From NCBI GenBank assembly GCA_040384325.1, contig JAZKJL010000004.1, positions 124,001 to 188,000 of the forward strand: a DNA stretch of 64,000 nucleotides. The letters are read 5' to 3'. The position numbers and the translations under genes were made by a program. Numbering within the stretch: the first letter of the stretch is position 1; each line of letters begins with the position of its first letter. This DNA comes from JACMLX01 sp040384325 (lineage in GTDB: Bacteria > Gemmatimonadota > Gemmatimonadetes > Gemmatimonadales > Gemmatimonadaceae). Positions 25,756-33,561 of the stretch are shown here, one piece after another. A model generated the notes under the pieces. That model did no database searches and was not told where the DNA came from. It saw nothing but the letters and a program-made list of their open reading frames with translations.

Positions 25756-27086
25756 TGAAGCGTGTGCTCAGTGCGTCGCTCGCGGCATGTGCGATGCTGA
25801 CCGGGTGTGGTGACGACGGCGCGGTGACGCCGCAAGGTGGCCAGGCGTTCGAGGCGCCCTTCACGACGGTGGCGGCGGTGCGCACGCCGGGCATCGTGGC
25901 GCGGGCCTTCGGACGGACGGTGAACAACGCCGCGGTGGTGGACTCGGTCGTCGGCGAAGTGTCGCTGCTCAAGCCGCTCGACGGGCGCGCGCGGTACCAG
26001 TTCTACATCGTCAACGGGCTCGACTCGAGCGCCACGCCGGTATCACACCGCCAGTGGATCATCCGCACCGACTCGCTGCTGGACGCGAACGGCAACATCA
26101 CCTCGCCGATCGACACCAACCGCACCGCGGGTGTGCGCGACTTCTACGCCGGCAATTTCTTCGGGCGACGGATGCGGTTCGCCGTCACGCTTTCCGCGAC
26201 CGACTCGGTGCAGCAGCGTGCGGCATGGCTCGTGCTGACGATCCAGTCCGACTCCACCAGCACGGCCTACACGGCGACCACGCCGCGACCGCTGTTCGTG
26301 CGGTTCCGCGACCAGAAGGGCACGCCCACACGCGATGACGACCTGGTGATCCCCGACACGCTGCGCGGCAGCTTCGGTGACTTCATCAGCCCGGCGCGGC
26401 AGGTCACGTTCCGCTCCGCCGGCACTGGATCGCTGCTGTTCTGGGACGTGGCGAAGACAGGTGTGCCGGCCATCCGCGTCGACTTCACCGGCCTGCAGAA
26501 GCCGCCGCGCGGCTACTTCTACCAGCCGTTCATCATCGACAGCATCAGCGGCGTCGCCTACGCGTGGGGCCTGCCGTACGACGCCGCCGAGGCGCCCCTG
26601 CGCGACGCCGACATCGGCACCGACAGCATCCTGCCGACGCTGCGCGCGGTGCAGCCCGTCAATACGCCGATCGGGGCCGCCGAGAACTACACACGCGTCG
26701 AGCTGATCCTCGAGCCGAAGGCGGCGGCACCGGCACTCGCCACCGGACTGTCGATCTACAGCCTGATGTCGTTGCAGCGTGCAAACATCCCCGATGCGTT
26801 GCGCAACAAGCGGGCGGCCCTCGGCGTGCTGCAGGCGATCGTCACCCGCGGCACGCAGGGTGGACCGGTGGCGCCGAACGTCGGCGTGGTGGTGCAGGCG
26901 CCGGGCAACAACTTCAACACCCTCATCGGCAACAAGAACACCGACAGCACCGGCACCGCGCGCTTCACCAACATGCCGATCGGAGAACTCCGCGTCCTTG
27001 CCGTCCCCTTCGGCGGGTCCGCCGTCGAGACCCGCGCCACCATCGTCTCCGGCCAGACTGCCACCGTCCGTCTCGTCGTGCCCTGA
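25755..27086 (+). CDS. Large secreted lipoprotein, hypothetical
   Basis: A 443-residue protein with a lipoprotein signal (KRVLSASLAACAMLTGC, lipid Cys about 18). The mature part is mostly beta with several Ser/Thr-rich segments and no recognised catalytic motif; the last 70 residues (VVVQAPGNNFNTLIGNKNTD through RATIVSGQTATVRLVVP in pieces) look like a carboxypeptidase-regulatory-type beta-sandwich. GGAGGGACGAAGTG precedes the ATG at 25755. It is coupled to the previous secreted protein, so the two may act together at the outer membrane. Confidence 0.7.
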   Translation: MKRVLSASLAACAMLTGCGDDGAVTPQGGQAFEAPFTTVAAVRTPGIVARAFGRTVNNAAVVDSVVGEVSLLKPLDGRARYQFYIVNGLDSSATPVSHRQWIIRTDSLLDANGNITSPIDTNRTAGVRDFYAGNFFGRRMRFAVTLSATDSVQQRAAWLVLTIQSDSTSTAYTATTPRPLFVRFRDQKGTPTRDDDLVIPDTLRGSFGDFISPARQVTFRSAGTGSLLFWDVAKTGVPAIRVDFTGLQKPPRGYFYQPFIIDSISGVAYAWGLPYDAAEAPLRDADIGTDSILPTLRAVQPVNTPIGAAENYTRVELILEPKAAAPALATGLSIYSLMSLQRANIPDALRNKRAALGVLQAIVTRGTQGGPVAPNVGVVVQAPGNNFNTLIGNKNTDSTGTARFTNMPIGELRVLAVPFGGSAVETRATIVSGQTATVRLVVP

Positions 27087-27112
27087 CTCCGCTTCTCGCG
27101 AGCACCGCTAAA

Positions 27113-27287
27113 AATGTTCACGCGGGGATCGCGGGGGACGCGGGGGCTCCGTGACTGGGGAGGGACGGTGCTCCCGGACAAGCTTTTCTTCAAGAGGCTG
27201 TTTTTGGTGGATCTCGGTTGTGGGCAGATGAGCCAATCGCATCACTGACCCCTCCGCGTCCCCCGCGCTCCCCGCGTGAACATTGTT
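27113..27287. repeat. Inverted pair of GC-rich repeat copies between convergent genes
   Basis: The minus-oriented copy at 27113-27146 reads AATGTTCACGCGGGGATCG followed by CGGGGGACGCGGGGG; the plus-oriented mate at 27252-27287 is its reverse complement with a few changes. They are separated by 105 bp with a short AT-rich inner segment holding the palindrome AAGCTTTTCTTCAAG. The pair sits between the convergent lipoprotein and ABC permease genes. It resembles a small non-coding mobile or structural element; no transposase is present. Confidence 0.65.
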
Positions 27288-27335
27288 TGCTGACCGTATC
27301 GCAGAGAAATGTTGCGCGAAGCGCACCAAGCCAAG

Positions 27336-29912
27336 CTACGATTCGCGCAAAGCTGCCATGGGTGTCTCGCGGAAGACTTCGCGGCCGGTCAGCACGCCGA
27401 CCAGGATCGTGATGCCGAGCAGCAACGCGGCGATGCCGAAGGCCGGCGGCCACGTCATCACGAACGGCACCTTGAACTGAAAGCGTGCCAGCGCCCACGC
27501 ACCGCCGACGCCGAGCAGCATCCCCGCCAGTGCCCCCAGCATGCCGAGGACGGCGTACTCGCTGAGCATGATGCGGCCGATCTGTGATCGCGTCGCGCCG
27601 AGGACCTTGAGCAGCACCCCCTCACGGAGGCGCTCGCGGCGCGTGGCGGCCACGGCGCTGATCAGCACTGGTACGCCCATGATCAGCGCGAACACCGCCA
27701 TGAAGCGGATCGCCGTGCTCACCTTGTCGAGGATGTTGGTGATCGTGCGCGTGATCAGCGAGATGTCGAGCGAGCTCACGTTCGGATACTTGCGCACCAC
27801 GTCGCGCTGCAGGGCGGCGACCGCGGCATCGCCGGTGACGTTGGCGATCACCGCGAACTGCTTCGGCGCGTCGCGGATCGCACCCGGCTCGAACACCACG
27901 AAGAAGTTCGGCTCGAAGCGCGCGAAGTTCACCTTGCGCGTGCTGCTCACCACCGTGCGCACCGAGGCGCCCTGCACGTTCCAGGTCAGCTGGTCGCCGA
28001 CCTTGATCATCAGGTCGTCGGCGATCGACTGGTCGATGCTGACACGGCTCATGCCCTCGGGTGGCGTGGGCGCCTTGTCGAACCACTGGCCGCTGACCAG
28101 TTCCTCGCTCTTCACCAGCGTGTCACGGTACGTGCTGCGGTATTCGCGCGTGTACGGCCATGGCGCCTTCTTCAGCTTCTCGGCCGCCGCCTGCGCCGTC
28201 TTCACCGGCACGCCCTTCACGTCGCTCAGGCGCATGGTGACGATCGGCACGCGCTGGACCAGCTTGTGACCGGAGCGGGTGATGACCGTGTCCATCCACG
28301 GGCCCTGATCATCCTGCACGTCGTAGAACAGCACGTTGCCGCCACTCGCCGCGGCGTCCACGTTGAAGCGCGTGAGCAACGTCGTCTGGAGCAAGTAGAG
28401 TGTGCTGACGAGGAAGGCGCCGAAGCCGAGCGAGAGCACCACCGATCGCGTCTGGTTCGACGGTCGGTAGAGGTTCGCCACGCCCTGCCGCATCACGTAC
28501 GGCCAGCCGGCGCGCATCAGGCGACGCGCGACGTACATCAGCAGTGATGCGCTGCCGAGCAGCAGCGCCAGCACCACCGCGATCGCCGCGCTGATCGCGA
28601 GGCCGGCCTTCCAGTCGCCCGCGCGTGCGATGGCGAGCGCGATCACGCTGGCGACGATACCCAGCGTCACCGCCACGCCCAGCCAGTCCTTGTACCATGG
28701 GCGGCTGGCGGTGGCATCGATCTCCGTGCGCAGCACCTGCAATGGCGAGATGTTGCGGACGCCGACCAGTGGCCGCATCGCGAACGACAGCGCCACCCAG
28801 ACACCGACGCCGAGTCCGGAGATGATCGCAGTCGGCGACAGCGAGACCGACACGTCCACCGGCAGCAGGTCGCGCACCAGTCCCGGCAACGCCAGCTGGA
28901 TCGCGACGCCGAGCGCTGCGCCAGCCGCCGCGCCGACGAGGCCCATCATCGCCGCCTGGATACCGTAGATCGCCAGCACCTGCCCACTCGTCGCACCGAG
29001 GCACCGCAGCACGGCGATCGTCTCCTGCTTGCGCCGGATGAACGCGTGCACGCCCGACGCCACGCCGATGCCGCCCAGCAGCAGGGCGACCAGTCCCACC
29101 AGGCCGAGGAAGCTGCCGAGCGTGTCGATCGCCTCGGTCACGTTGGCCTCGGACTGCGCCGCGGTGCGCACACGCAGCTTCAGCTTGTCGAGTGCCGGCT
29201 TGCTCGCCTTCGCCCACGTGGTGGCGGACACGCCAGCCGGCAGCTTCAGCAGCGTTTCGTACGACGCGCGCGAGCCGAACGACAGCAGGCGCGTCTCGTC
29301 GAGCCACTGGTCGGCGACGAAGATGCGCGGACCCACGACCGACTGAAATCCGGCGTCGCCCGGCACCTGCTTCAGTGTGCCCACGATCCGGAAGGTGGCG
29401 TAACCCAGCGACACGCTGTCGCCCACCTGCGCGCCGAGCGAGATCAGCAGGCCCGGATCCACCACCACCGCATGTTCCTTGCGAATGCGCTCGAACGCCG
29501 TCACCGGTTCGGTGATCACCGTGCCGTAGAGCGGATAGGTGTTGGTCACGCCGCGCACCTGGATCAGGCGCGTGTTGCCGGTGCGCGTGATCGCCGCCAT
29601 CGACGGAAACTCCGTGATCCGCGCCACCACGAACCCACCCTTCCGCAGCGAGTCGACCAGTGAGTCGGCTGCCGGCGTCATGTCGGTGCGCGTCGTCAGC
29701 GAGGCATCACCGCCGAGCAGCGACTTGCTCTGTTCCCGCACCGACCGTGTGAGGTTGTCGGCGAACGAGTCGATGGCCACCAGCGCGGCCACGCCGAGTG
29801 CGATCGACGACATGTAGAGCAGCAGGCGACGGCGTGCGGTACGGCTCTCCTTCCACGCCAGCGACGGCAGTCGGCGCCACGGGAAACGTGCGCCGAGAAC
29901 GGGAGCCGTCAC
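27336..29912 (-). CDS. ABC transporter permease, YbbP-like (two FtsX domains)
   Basis: An 858-residue inner-membrane protein. An N-terminal helix (about 30-50, LLLYMSSIALGVAALVAIDSF) is followed by a long periplasmic domain, three helices of the first FtsX domain (about 225-350), further helices in the middle, another periplasmic domain, and a second FtsX domain at the C-terminus. This MacB/FtsX arrangement with two periplasmic domains and about ten helices matches YbbP-type permeases (E. coli YbbP 804 residues). It pairs with the ATPase at 29909, with a 4-bp ATGA overlap. Substrate not known; relatives move lipids or hydrophobic molecules. Confidence 0.9.
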   Translation of the reverse strand: MTAPVLGARFPWRRLPSLAWKESRTARRRLLLYMSSIALGVAALVAIDSFADNLTRSVREQSKSLLGGDASLTTRTDMTPAADSLVDSLRKGGFVVARITEFPSMAAITRTGNTRLIQVRGVTNTYPLYGTVITEPVTAFERIRKEHAVVVDPGLLISLGAQVGDSVSLGYATFRIVGTLKQVPGDAGFQSVVGPRIFVADQWLDETRLLSFGSRASYETLLKLPAGVSATTWAKASKPALDKLKLRVRTAAQSEANVTEAIDTLGSFLGLVGLVALLLGGIGVASGVHAFIRRKQETIAVLRCLGATSGQVLAIYGIQAAMMGLVGAAAGAALGVAIQLALPGLVRDLLPVDVSVSLSPTAIISGLGVGVWVALSFAMRPLVGVRNISPLQVLRTEIDATASRPWYKDWLGVAVTLGIVASVIALAIARAGDWKAGLAISAAIAVVLALLLGSASLLMYVARRLMRAGWPYVMRQGVANLYRPSNQTRSVVLSLGFGAFLVSTLYLLQTTLLTRFNVDAAASGGNVLFYDVQDDQGPWMDTVITRSGHKLVQRVPIVTMRLSDVKGVPVKTAQAAAEKLKKAPWPYTREYRSTYRDTLVKSEELVSGQWFDKAPTPPEGMSRVSIDQSIADDLMIKVGDQLTWNVQGASVRTVVSSTRKVNFARFEPNFFVVFEPGAIRDAPKQFAVIANVTGDAAVAALQRDVVRKYPNVSSLDISLITRTITNILDKVSTAIRFMAVFALIMGVPVLISAVAATRRERLREGVLLKVLGATRSQIGRIMLSEYAVLGMLGALAGMLLGVGGAWALARFQFKVPFVMTWPPAFGIAALLLGITILVGVLTGREVFRETPMAALRES

Positions 29913-30652
29913 GCGACGGCCTCGCTCACTTCCGGTTCGGCGGCGCCCGTGTCTTCGATCACCAGGCCATCGGCGAGACGGATGCGGCGACCGAGTCGCG
30001 TGGCGAGCGTGAGGTCGTGCGTGACCAGCACGATCGTCGTGCCATCCTCGCGATTGAGCTGCTCGAGCAGCTCGACGATGCGTGCGCCGGTGGTGCCATC
30101 GAGGTTGCCGGTCGGTTCGTCGGCGAAGAGCACGCGCGGCCGGTTCACGAACGCGCGCGCGATCGCGACGCGCTGCTGCTCGCCGCCGGAGAGCTGCGTC
30201 GGGAAGTGATCGAGGCGATGGCCGAGTCCGACGCGTTCGAGCAGGTCCTTCGCCCGCGCGCCACTGTCCACCACGCCGCGCAACTCGAGCGGCACCTGCA
30301 CGTTCTCGAGCGCGGTCAGCGTCGGCACCAGCTGGAAGCTCTGGAACACGAAGCCGACCCGGTCGCCGCGGAGCCTGGCGCGCGCATCCTCGTCGAGTCG
30401 GCCCAAGTCGGCGCCATCGAGGAGCACGGTGCCGGTGGTCGGTGTATCCAGACCGGCCAGCAGGCCGAGAAGTGTCGTCTTGCCGCTGCCGGAGGGACCG
30501 ACGATGGCCAGCGTCTCGCCGGCAGCGACATCGAACGACACATTGCGCAGGACCGCCAGCGCACCGCCGCCGCTGCGATATTCCTTCGTCAGGTTGCGGA
30601 CCGCGAGCATGGGCGTGGTGCGGCTGGAAGACGTCAAACCGGTGTCAGACAT
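29909..30652 (-). CDS. ABC transporter ATP-binding protein, YbbA/LolD-like
   Basis: A 247-residue ATPase. Walker A VGPSGSGKTTLLG, Q-loop in FVFQSFQLVPTLT, signature LSGGEQQRVAIARAF, Walker B VLFADEPTGNLD and H-loop VTHD are intact. Together with the permease it forms a MacB/LolD-type exporter. Start: ATG at 30652 gives a 14-residue extension that overlaps the divergent esterase start; the internal ATG at 30610 (MLAVRNLTKEY) matches the usual family N-terminus. I annotate the longer form. Gene order esterase-ATPase-permease reproduces tesA-ybbA-ybbP of E. coli. Confidence 0.93.
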   Translation of the reverse strand: MSDTGLTSSSRTTPMLAVRNLTKEYRSGGGALAVLRNVSFDVAAGETLAIVGPSGSGKTTLLGLLAGLDTPTTGTVLLDGADLGRLDEDARARLRGDRVGFVFQSFQLVPTLTALENVQVPLELRGVVDSGARAKDLLERVGLGHRLDHFPTQLSGGEQQRVAIARAFVNRPRVLFADEPTGNLDGTTGARIVELLEQLNREDGTTIVLVTHDLTLATRLGRRIRLADGLVIEDTGAAEPEVSEAVA

Positions 30653-31469
30653 GCGTGAGCAGCAGGGAAGGGGGAGGCAGGACAGCGTACGGCGTCTGGT
30701 GCGGCGTGGTGTCGCCGTGGCGGTGCTCGGGGTCCTGCATGGTTGCGGCGGCGGCACCCAGGCACAATCCGACAATCGGCCGGGTGAGGCGATGCGTGAC
30801 TCAACGGTAGCCGGTTCGGCGGCCAGTACTGAAACGCCGCTGCCACCGGGAAGTTCGGTGGACCCCGGCCGCGTTCCGGTGGGTGCGCCGGTGCGGATGC
30901 TGTTCATCGGCACCAGCCTCACCGCCGGCCTTGGCCTCCCGGACCCGGTCGAGGCCTGGCCGGGGCAGGTGGCGGTCATCGCTGACTCGCTGGGCTACAA
31001 GGTTCGCGTCCAGAATGCCGGCCTGAGCGGGGAGACGTCGGCCGGGGCGCTGCGCCGGGCCGACTGGCTGCTCAAGGATTCCGCTGACGTGGTGGTGATC
31101 GAGACCGGCGCCAACGACGGACTGCGCGGGCTCTCGATCGACGACCTCCGGCGGAACCTCACGGGAATCGTGACCAAGGTGCGGAAGGCCCATCCGGCGG
31201 CCGAGATCGTCGTCGTCCAGATGCAGGCCCCGCCGAACATGGGGGGTGATTACGCGCGTGGGTTCGGGGCGGTCTTTCCCGAGGTGGCGCAGGCCGCTGG
31301 CGCGACGCTGACGCCGTTCCTGCTGGACGGGGTGGCGGGGATCGCCTCGCTCAACCAGGGGGATGGCATCCATCCCACGCGGGAGGGGGCGGCGAAGGCG
31401 GCGCGGAACGTGTGGCCGGCGATCCGTGGGGTGCTGGACCGGGTGCGCACCGAGCCGCCCAAGGTCTGA
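30651..31469 (+). CDS. tesA: TesA-like SGNH/GDSL esterase with lipoprotein signal
   Basis: A 272-residue protein. The N-terminus carries a lipobox (VLGVLHGC, Cys about 32), then a low-complexity linker, then an SGNH hydrolase: LFIGTSLTAGLGLPDPVEAWPG with nucleophile S89, QNAGLSGETSAG, IETGAND with the Asn, and DGIHPTREG with the catalytic Asp and His. The usual GDS block is GTS here. TesA-type enzymes cleave acyl-thioesters and esters in the periplasm. Starts: ATG 30651 shares CATG with the divergent ATPase gene; GTG at 30699 is a shorter option behind AGGGGGAGG. Confidence 0.87.
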   Translation: MREQQGRGRQDSVRRLVRRGVAVAVLGVLHGCGGGTQAQSDNRPGEAMRDSTVAGSAASTETPLPPGSSVDPGRVPVGAPVRMLFIGTSLTAGLGLPDPVEAWPGQVAVIADSLGYKVRVQNAGLSGETSAGALRRADWLLKDSADVVVIETGANDGLRGLSIDDLRRNLTGIVTKVRKAHPAAEIVVVQMQAPPNMGGDYARGFGAVFPEVAQAAGATLTPFLLDGVAGIASLNQGDGIHPTREGAAKAARNVWPAIRGVLDRVRTEPPKV

Positions 31470-31495
31470 CCGCCGGGTGACGGAGCGGATTACGC

Positions 31496-31574
31496 GGGGA
31501 CAGTGCACGCAATCCGTCGGATCGCAAAACGGGGACAGTGCACGCAATCCGACGGATTGCGTGCACTGTCCCCG
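31496..31574. repeat. REP-like palindromic element (three copies of one 21-bp unit)
   Basis: The unit GGGGACAGTGCACGCAATCC then G appears directly at 31496 and 31531, and inverted at 31553-31573. The second and third form a perfect 21-bp-arm palindrome (31531-31573) around a single A, extended by one more C-G pair. The first copy has a short arm CGGAT and then diverges. GGGGACAG-starting units are typical of REP elements mobilised by REP-associated tyrosine transposases; no such transposase is in this window. Confidence 0.7.
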
Positions 31575-31633
31575 CTTTCGATCCCGCTGCCCCCTCTTCC
31601 GTGCGGAGGCCTGTGGCGGCCGGACGGTGCCGC

Positions 31634-31639
31634 TATATT
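31634..31639 (+). promoter_or_regulatory. Possible -10 element of efp
   Basis: TATATT at 31634-31639 lies 47 bp before the efp start and after the REP-like palindrome. No convincing -35 is seen 17 bp upstream (CTGTGG), so the call is weak. Confidence 0.3.
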
Positions 31640-31686
31640 CGGAGGCTGTTCAATACACGGACCCCAAGAGTTGAGGATGTACTGAT

Positions 31687-32253
31687 ATGGCAGTTCCGGC
31701 TACGCAGCTTCGTCGCGGGATGGTGATCGTGATGGAGGGCGACCCCTGCCGCGTGATCGAGTTCCGGCATCACACGCCTGGCAACCTGCGCGCGATGGTG
31801 CAGACGAAGATGAAGAACCTGCGCACCGGTTCGAACTTCGAGCATCGCTTCCGTGCCGCGGATGCCATCGAGAAGGCGATGATGGAGACGCACGACCTGG
31901 AGTTCCTGTACGAGTCCACGGGCACGTACTACTTCATGAAGTCGAGCGACTACGACCAGCTCGAGATGGACGAGGAGATGCTGGGGGACAATGCCCAGTG
32001 GATGCAGCCGGGCATGAAGATCATGGCCGAGTACTACAACGGAAAGCCGATCGGCATCGAGCTGCCGAACTCGATGGTGTTCGAGATCGTGGACACGGCG
32101 CCGGTGATGAAGACGGCGACGAAGTCGGCCAGCCAGAAGCCGGCGAAGCTGGACAATGGCGTGACGGTGAACGTGCCGGAGTATTTGAGTGTGGGCGAGC
32201 GGGTGCGCGTCGATCCCCGGACCGGTGATTATCTGGAGCGGGCGAAAGATTGA
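31687..32253 (+). CDS. efp: Elongation factor P, Asn-tipped loop
   Basis: A 188-residue EF-P with three beta-barrel domains: KOW-like N domain (1-65), OB domain II (66-125), and C domain ending with the conserved VNVPEYLSVGERVRVDPRTGDYLERA in pieces. EF-P rescues ribosomes stalled at polyproline. The modification loop reads TPG-N33-L-R in place of PGK or PGR, so the residue at the modified position is Asn, not Lys or Arg; Lys- or Arg-specific modification systems cannot act on it in the usual way. GAGG precedes the start with a suboptimal spacing. It is followed by the tRNA array on the same strand. Confidence 0.95.
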   Translation: MAVPATQLRRGMVIVMEGDPCRVIEFRHHTPGNLRAMVQTKMKNLRTGSNFEHRFRAADAIEKAMMETHDLEFLYESTGTYYFMKSSDYDQLEMDEEMLGDNAQWMQPGMKIMAEYYNGKPIGIELPNSMVFEIVDTAPVMKTATKSASQKPAKLDNGVTVNVPEYLSVGERVRVDPRTGDYLERAKD

Positions 32254-32285
32254 GTGTTGGCGGCACCAGACTTTCGCGGCGGCAC

Positions 32286-32314
32286 TTGAAGCGTCGTCGA
32301 GTTTGATCTATTTT
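32286..32314 (+). promoter_or_regulatory. Promoter of the tRNA array
   Basis: TTGAAG (32286-32291) and TATTTT (32309-32314) are spaced by exactly 17 bp, 30 bp upstream of the first tRNA. This is the best sigma-70-type match in the region. It lies 33 bp after the efp stop. Confidence 0.6.
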
Positions 32315-32343
32315 GAGTTTCTGTTGGAAAGCAGGGTGGCATG

Positions 32344-32417
32344 GTGCCTGTAGCTCAATTGGTTAGAGCACCGGATTGTGGTTCCGGGGGTTGCGGGTTC
32401 AATCCCCGTCAGGCACC
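32344..32417 (+). tRNA. tRNA-His (GTG)
   Basis: Acceptor GTGCCTG pairs with CAGGCAC; C73 can pair with the extra G-1 at 32343, the His identity feature. Anticodon loop TTGTGGT gives GTG. D-arm GCTC/GAGC and T-arm with TTCAATC are standard. No encoded CCA. Confidence 0.96.
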
Positions 32418-32471
32418 CTGCGGTGTCGGCCAGCGTGGGTGTGGCTGACATTGCATCAGGAATCACGGTGT

Positions 32472-32544
32472 AGGTCCGTAGCTCAATTGGTAGAGCACCG
32501 GTCTCCAAAACCGGGGGTTGCAGGTTCGATTCCTGCCGGGCCTG
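32472..32544 (+). tRNA. tRNA-Trp (CCA anticodon)
   Basis: Acceptor AGGTCCG/CGGGCCT with one G-U, anticodon stem CCGGT/ACCGG with loop CTCCAAA, T-arm GCAGG/CCTGC with TTCGATT. Discriminator G, no encoded CCA end. Confidence 0.96.
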
Positions 32545-32607
32545 TGAGGGTGGTGGTGGATGGGCTGGGTGGGGGTGAGAGCCTGCCTGGGGTGGTGTGC
32601 GGCATCT

Positions 32608-32680
32608 GGCGCTATCGTCTAGGGGACTAGGACACGGCCCTCTCAAGGCTGGAACACGGGTTCGAATCCCGTTAGCGCTA
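32608..32680 (+). tRNA. tRNA-Glu (CTC)
   Basis: Acceptor GGCGCTA/TAGCGCT (first pair G-U), anticodon loop CTCTCAA gives CTC, T-arm ACGGG/CCCGT with TTCGAAT. Discriminator A; no encoded CCA. Confidence 0.95.
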
Positions 32681-32737
32681 TGGGCAATCGTGGGTCGGCA
32701 GTAGCGGGCCGGGGAAGTGGGTTCGTTCTGGCCTCGA

Positions 32738-32809
32738 GGCGCGTTCGTCTATCGGTTAGGACGGGACCCTTTCAAGGTTCAGAGACGGGTTCGACTCCCG
32801 TACGCGCTA
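32738..32809 (+). tRNA. tRNA-Glu (TTC)
   Basis: Acceptor GGCGCGT/ACGCGCT (first pair G-U as in its neighbour), anticodon loop CTTTCAA gives TTC, T-arm ACGGG/CCCGT with TTCGACT. A second Glu isoacceptor directly after the CTC one; no encoded CCA. Confidence 0.95.
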
Positions 32810-32848
32810 CCTGAGTACGTGCAGTCGTGGGTGCGGGTGTGGGAAAAT

Positions 32849-32922
32849 GGGGCCGTAGCTCAGTCGGTTAGAGTGCCGCACTGTCACTGCGGAGGTCGCG
32901 GGTTCGAGCCCCGTCGGCCCCG
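32849..32922 (+). tRNA. tRNA-Asp (GTC)
   Basis: Acceptor GGGGCCG/CGGCCCC, anticodon stem CCGCA/TGCGG with loop CTGTCAC, T-arm GCGGG/CCCGT. Discriminator G, which is the Asp identity base. No encoded CCA. Confidence 0.96.
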
Positions 32923-32965
32923 TTTGCAGGATCTGGGATCAGGACGCAGGATGGGTACGTGGATC

Positions 32966-33047
32966 GCCCTGGTGGTGAAATTGGTAGACACGCCATCTTG
33001 AGGGGGTGGTGCCGCAAGGCGTCGCGGTTCGAGTCCGCGTCAGGGCA
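32966..33047 (+). tRNA. tRNA-Leu (GAG)
   Basis: Acceptor GCCCTGG/TCAGGGC, long variable arm, anticodon stem CCATC/GGTGG with loop TTGAGGG, giving GAG. T-arm CGCGG/CCGCG with TTCGAGT. Discriminator A as expected for Leu. 82 nt. Confidence 0.94.
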
Positions 33048-33074
33048 TGGCAGTCCTCGTTGGGTGAGAAACAC

Positions 33075-33146
33075 GCCACAGTAGCTCAGTGGTAGAGCAC
33101 TCGATTCGTAATCGAGCGGTCAAGGGTTCAATCCCCTTCTGTGGCT
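33075..33146 (+). tRNA. tRNA-Thr (CGT)
   Basis: Acceptor GCCACAG/CTGTGGC, anticodon stem CTCGA/TCGAG with loop TTCGTAA gives CGT, T-arm AAGGG/CCCTT. No encoded CCA. Confidence 0.95.
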
Positions 33147-33176
33147 CTGGTGGTGCAGGGAGTGTGCTTTGGTATT

Positions 33177-33249
33177 GCGGGAGTAACTCAGTTGGTAGAG
33201 TGTCAGCTTCCCAAGCTGAAGGTCGCGGGTTCGAGTCCCGTCTCCCGCT
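33177..33249 (+). tRNA. tRNA-Gly (CCC)
   Basis: Acceptor GCGGGAG/CTCCCGC, anticodon stem TCAGC/GCTGA with loop TTCCCAA gives CCC, T-arm GCGGG/CCCGT. Last gene of the array, 22 bp before the terminator. No encoded CCA. Confidence 0.95.
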
Positions 33250-33271
33250 TTGATGCGACATGCACGACGAA

Positions 33272-33307
33272 GCCCCGATCCGGCGAACCGCCGATCGGGG
33301 CATTTTC
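33272..33307 (+). terminator. Strong terminator of the tRNA array
   Basis: GCCCCGATC (33272-33280) pairs with GATCGGGGC (33293-33301), continued by GGCG/CGCC with one bulged C and a 3-nt loop. ATTTTC follows. A textbook intrinsic terminator. Confidence 0.85.
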
Positions 33308-33561
33308 GTGGTGGTCAGTCCGAGGAAGTCCGCTACCCGTACCGTCGCGATGCTGACATCGAGCTACCGATCAGCCCGCAGGGTTAGGATAGTGGCGCAT
33401 CGAAGCTGGTCGCGAGTCTGACGAGTGAGTACGTATCAGTCTGCCGGAGAAAGACGTGCCAGGGGCACTGGAACGATTTCTGGATGATCGCAAATGCAGG
33501 TGGCATTCGTCGACAGCGCTGTGATCGTCGCGCGGGCGCTCGCGCTCAAAACCTGACGCCG

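Noticed and set aside
31531..31573. Palindrome as an intrinsic terminator of the esterase gene
   Set aside because: No T-tract and a third unit copy sits beside it, so a REP-type repeat is the better reading, although it may terminate in practice.
32966..33047. Reading the anticodon as TGA (Ser)
   Set aside because: That register breaks the anticodon stem. The correct stem CCATC/GGTGG gives GAG, and discriminator A and arm lengths fit Leu.
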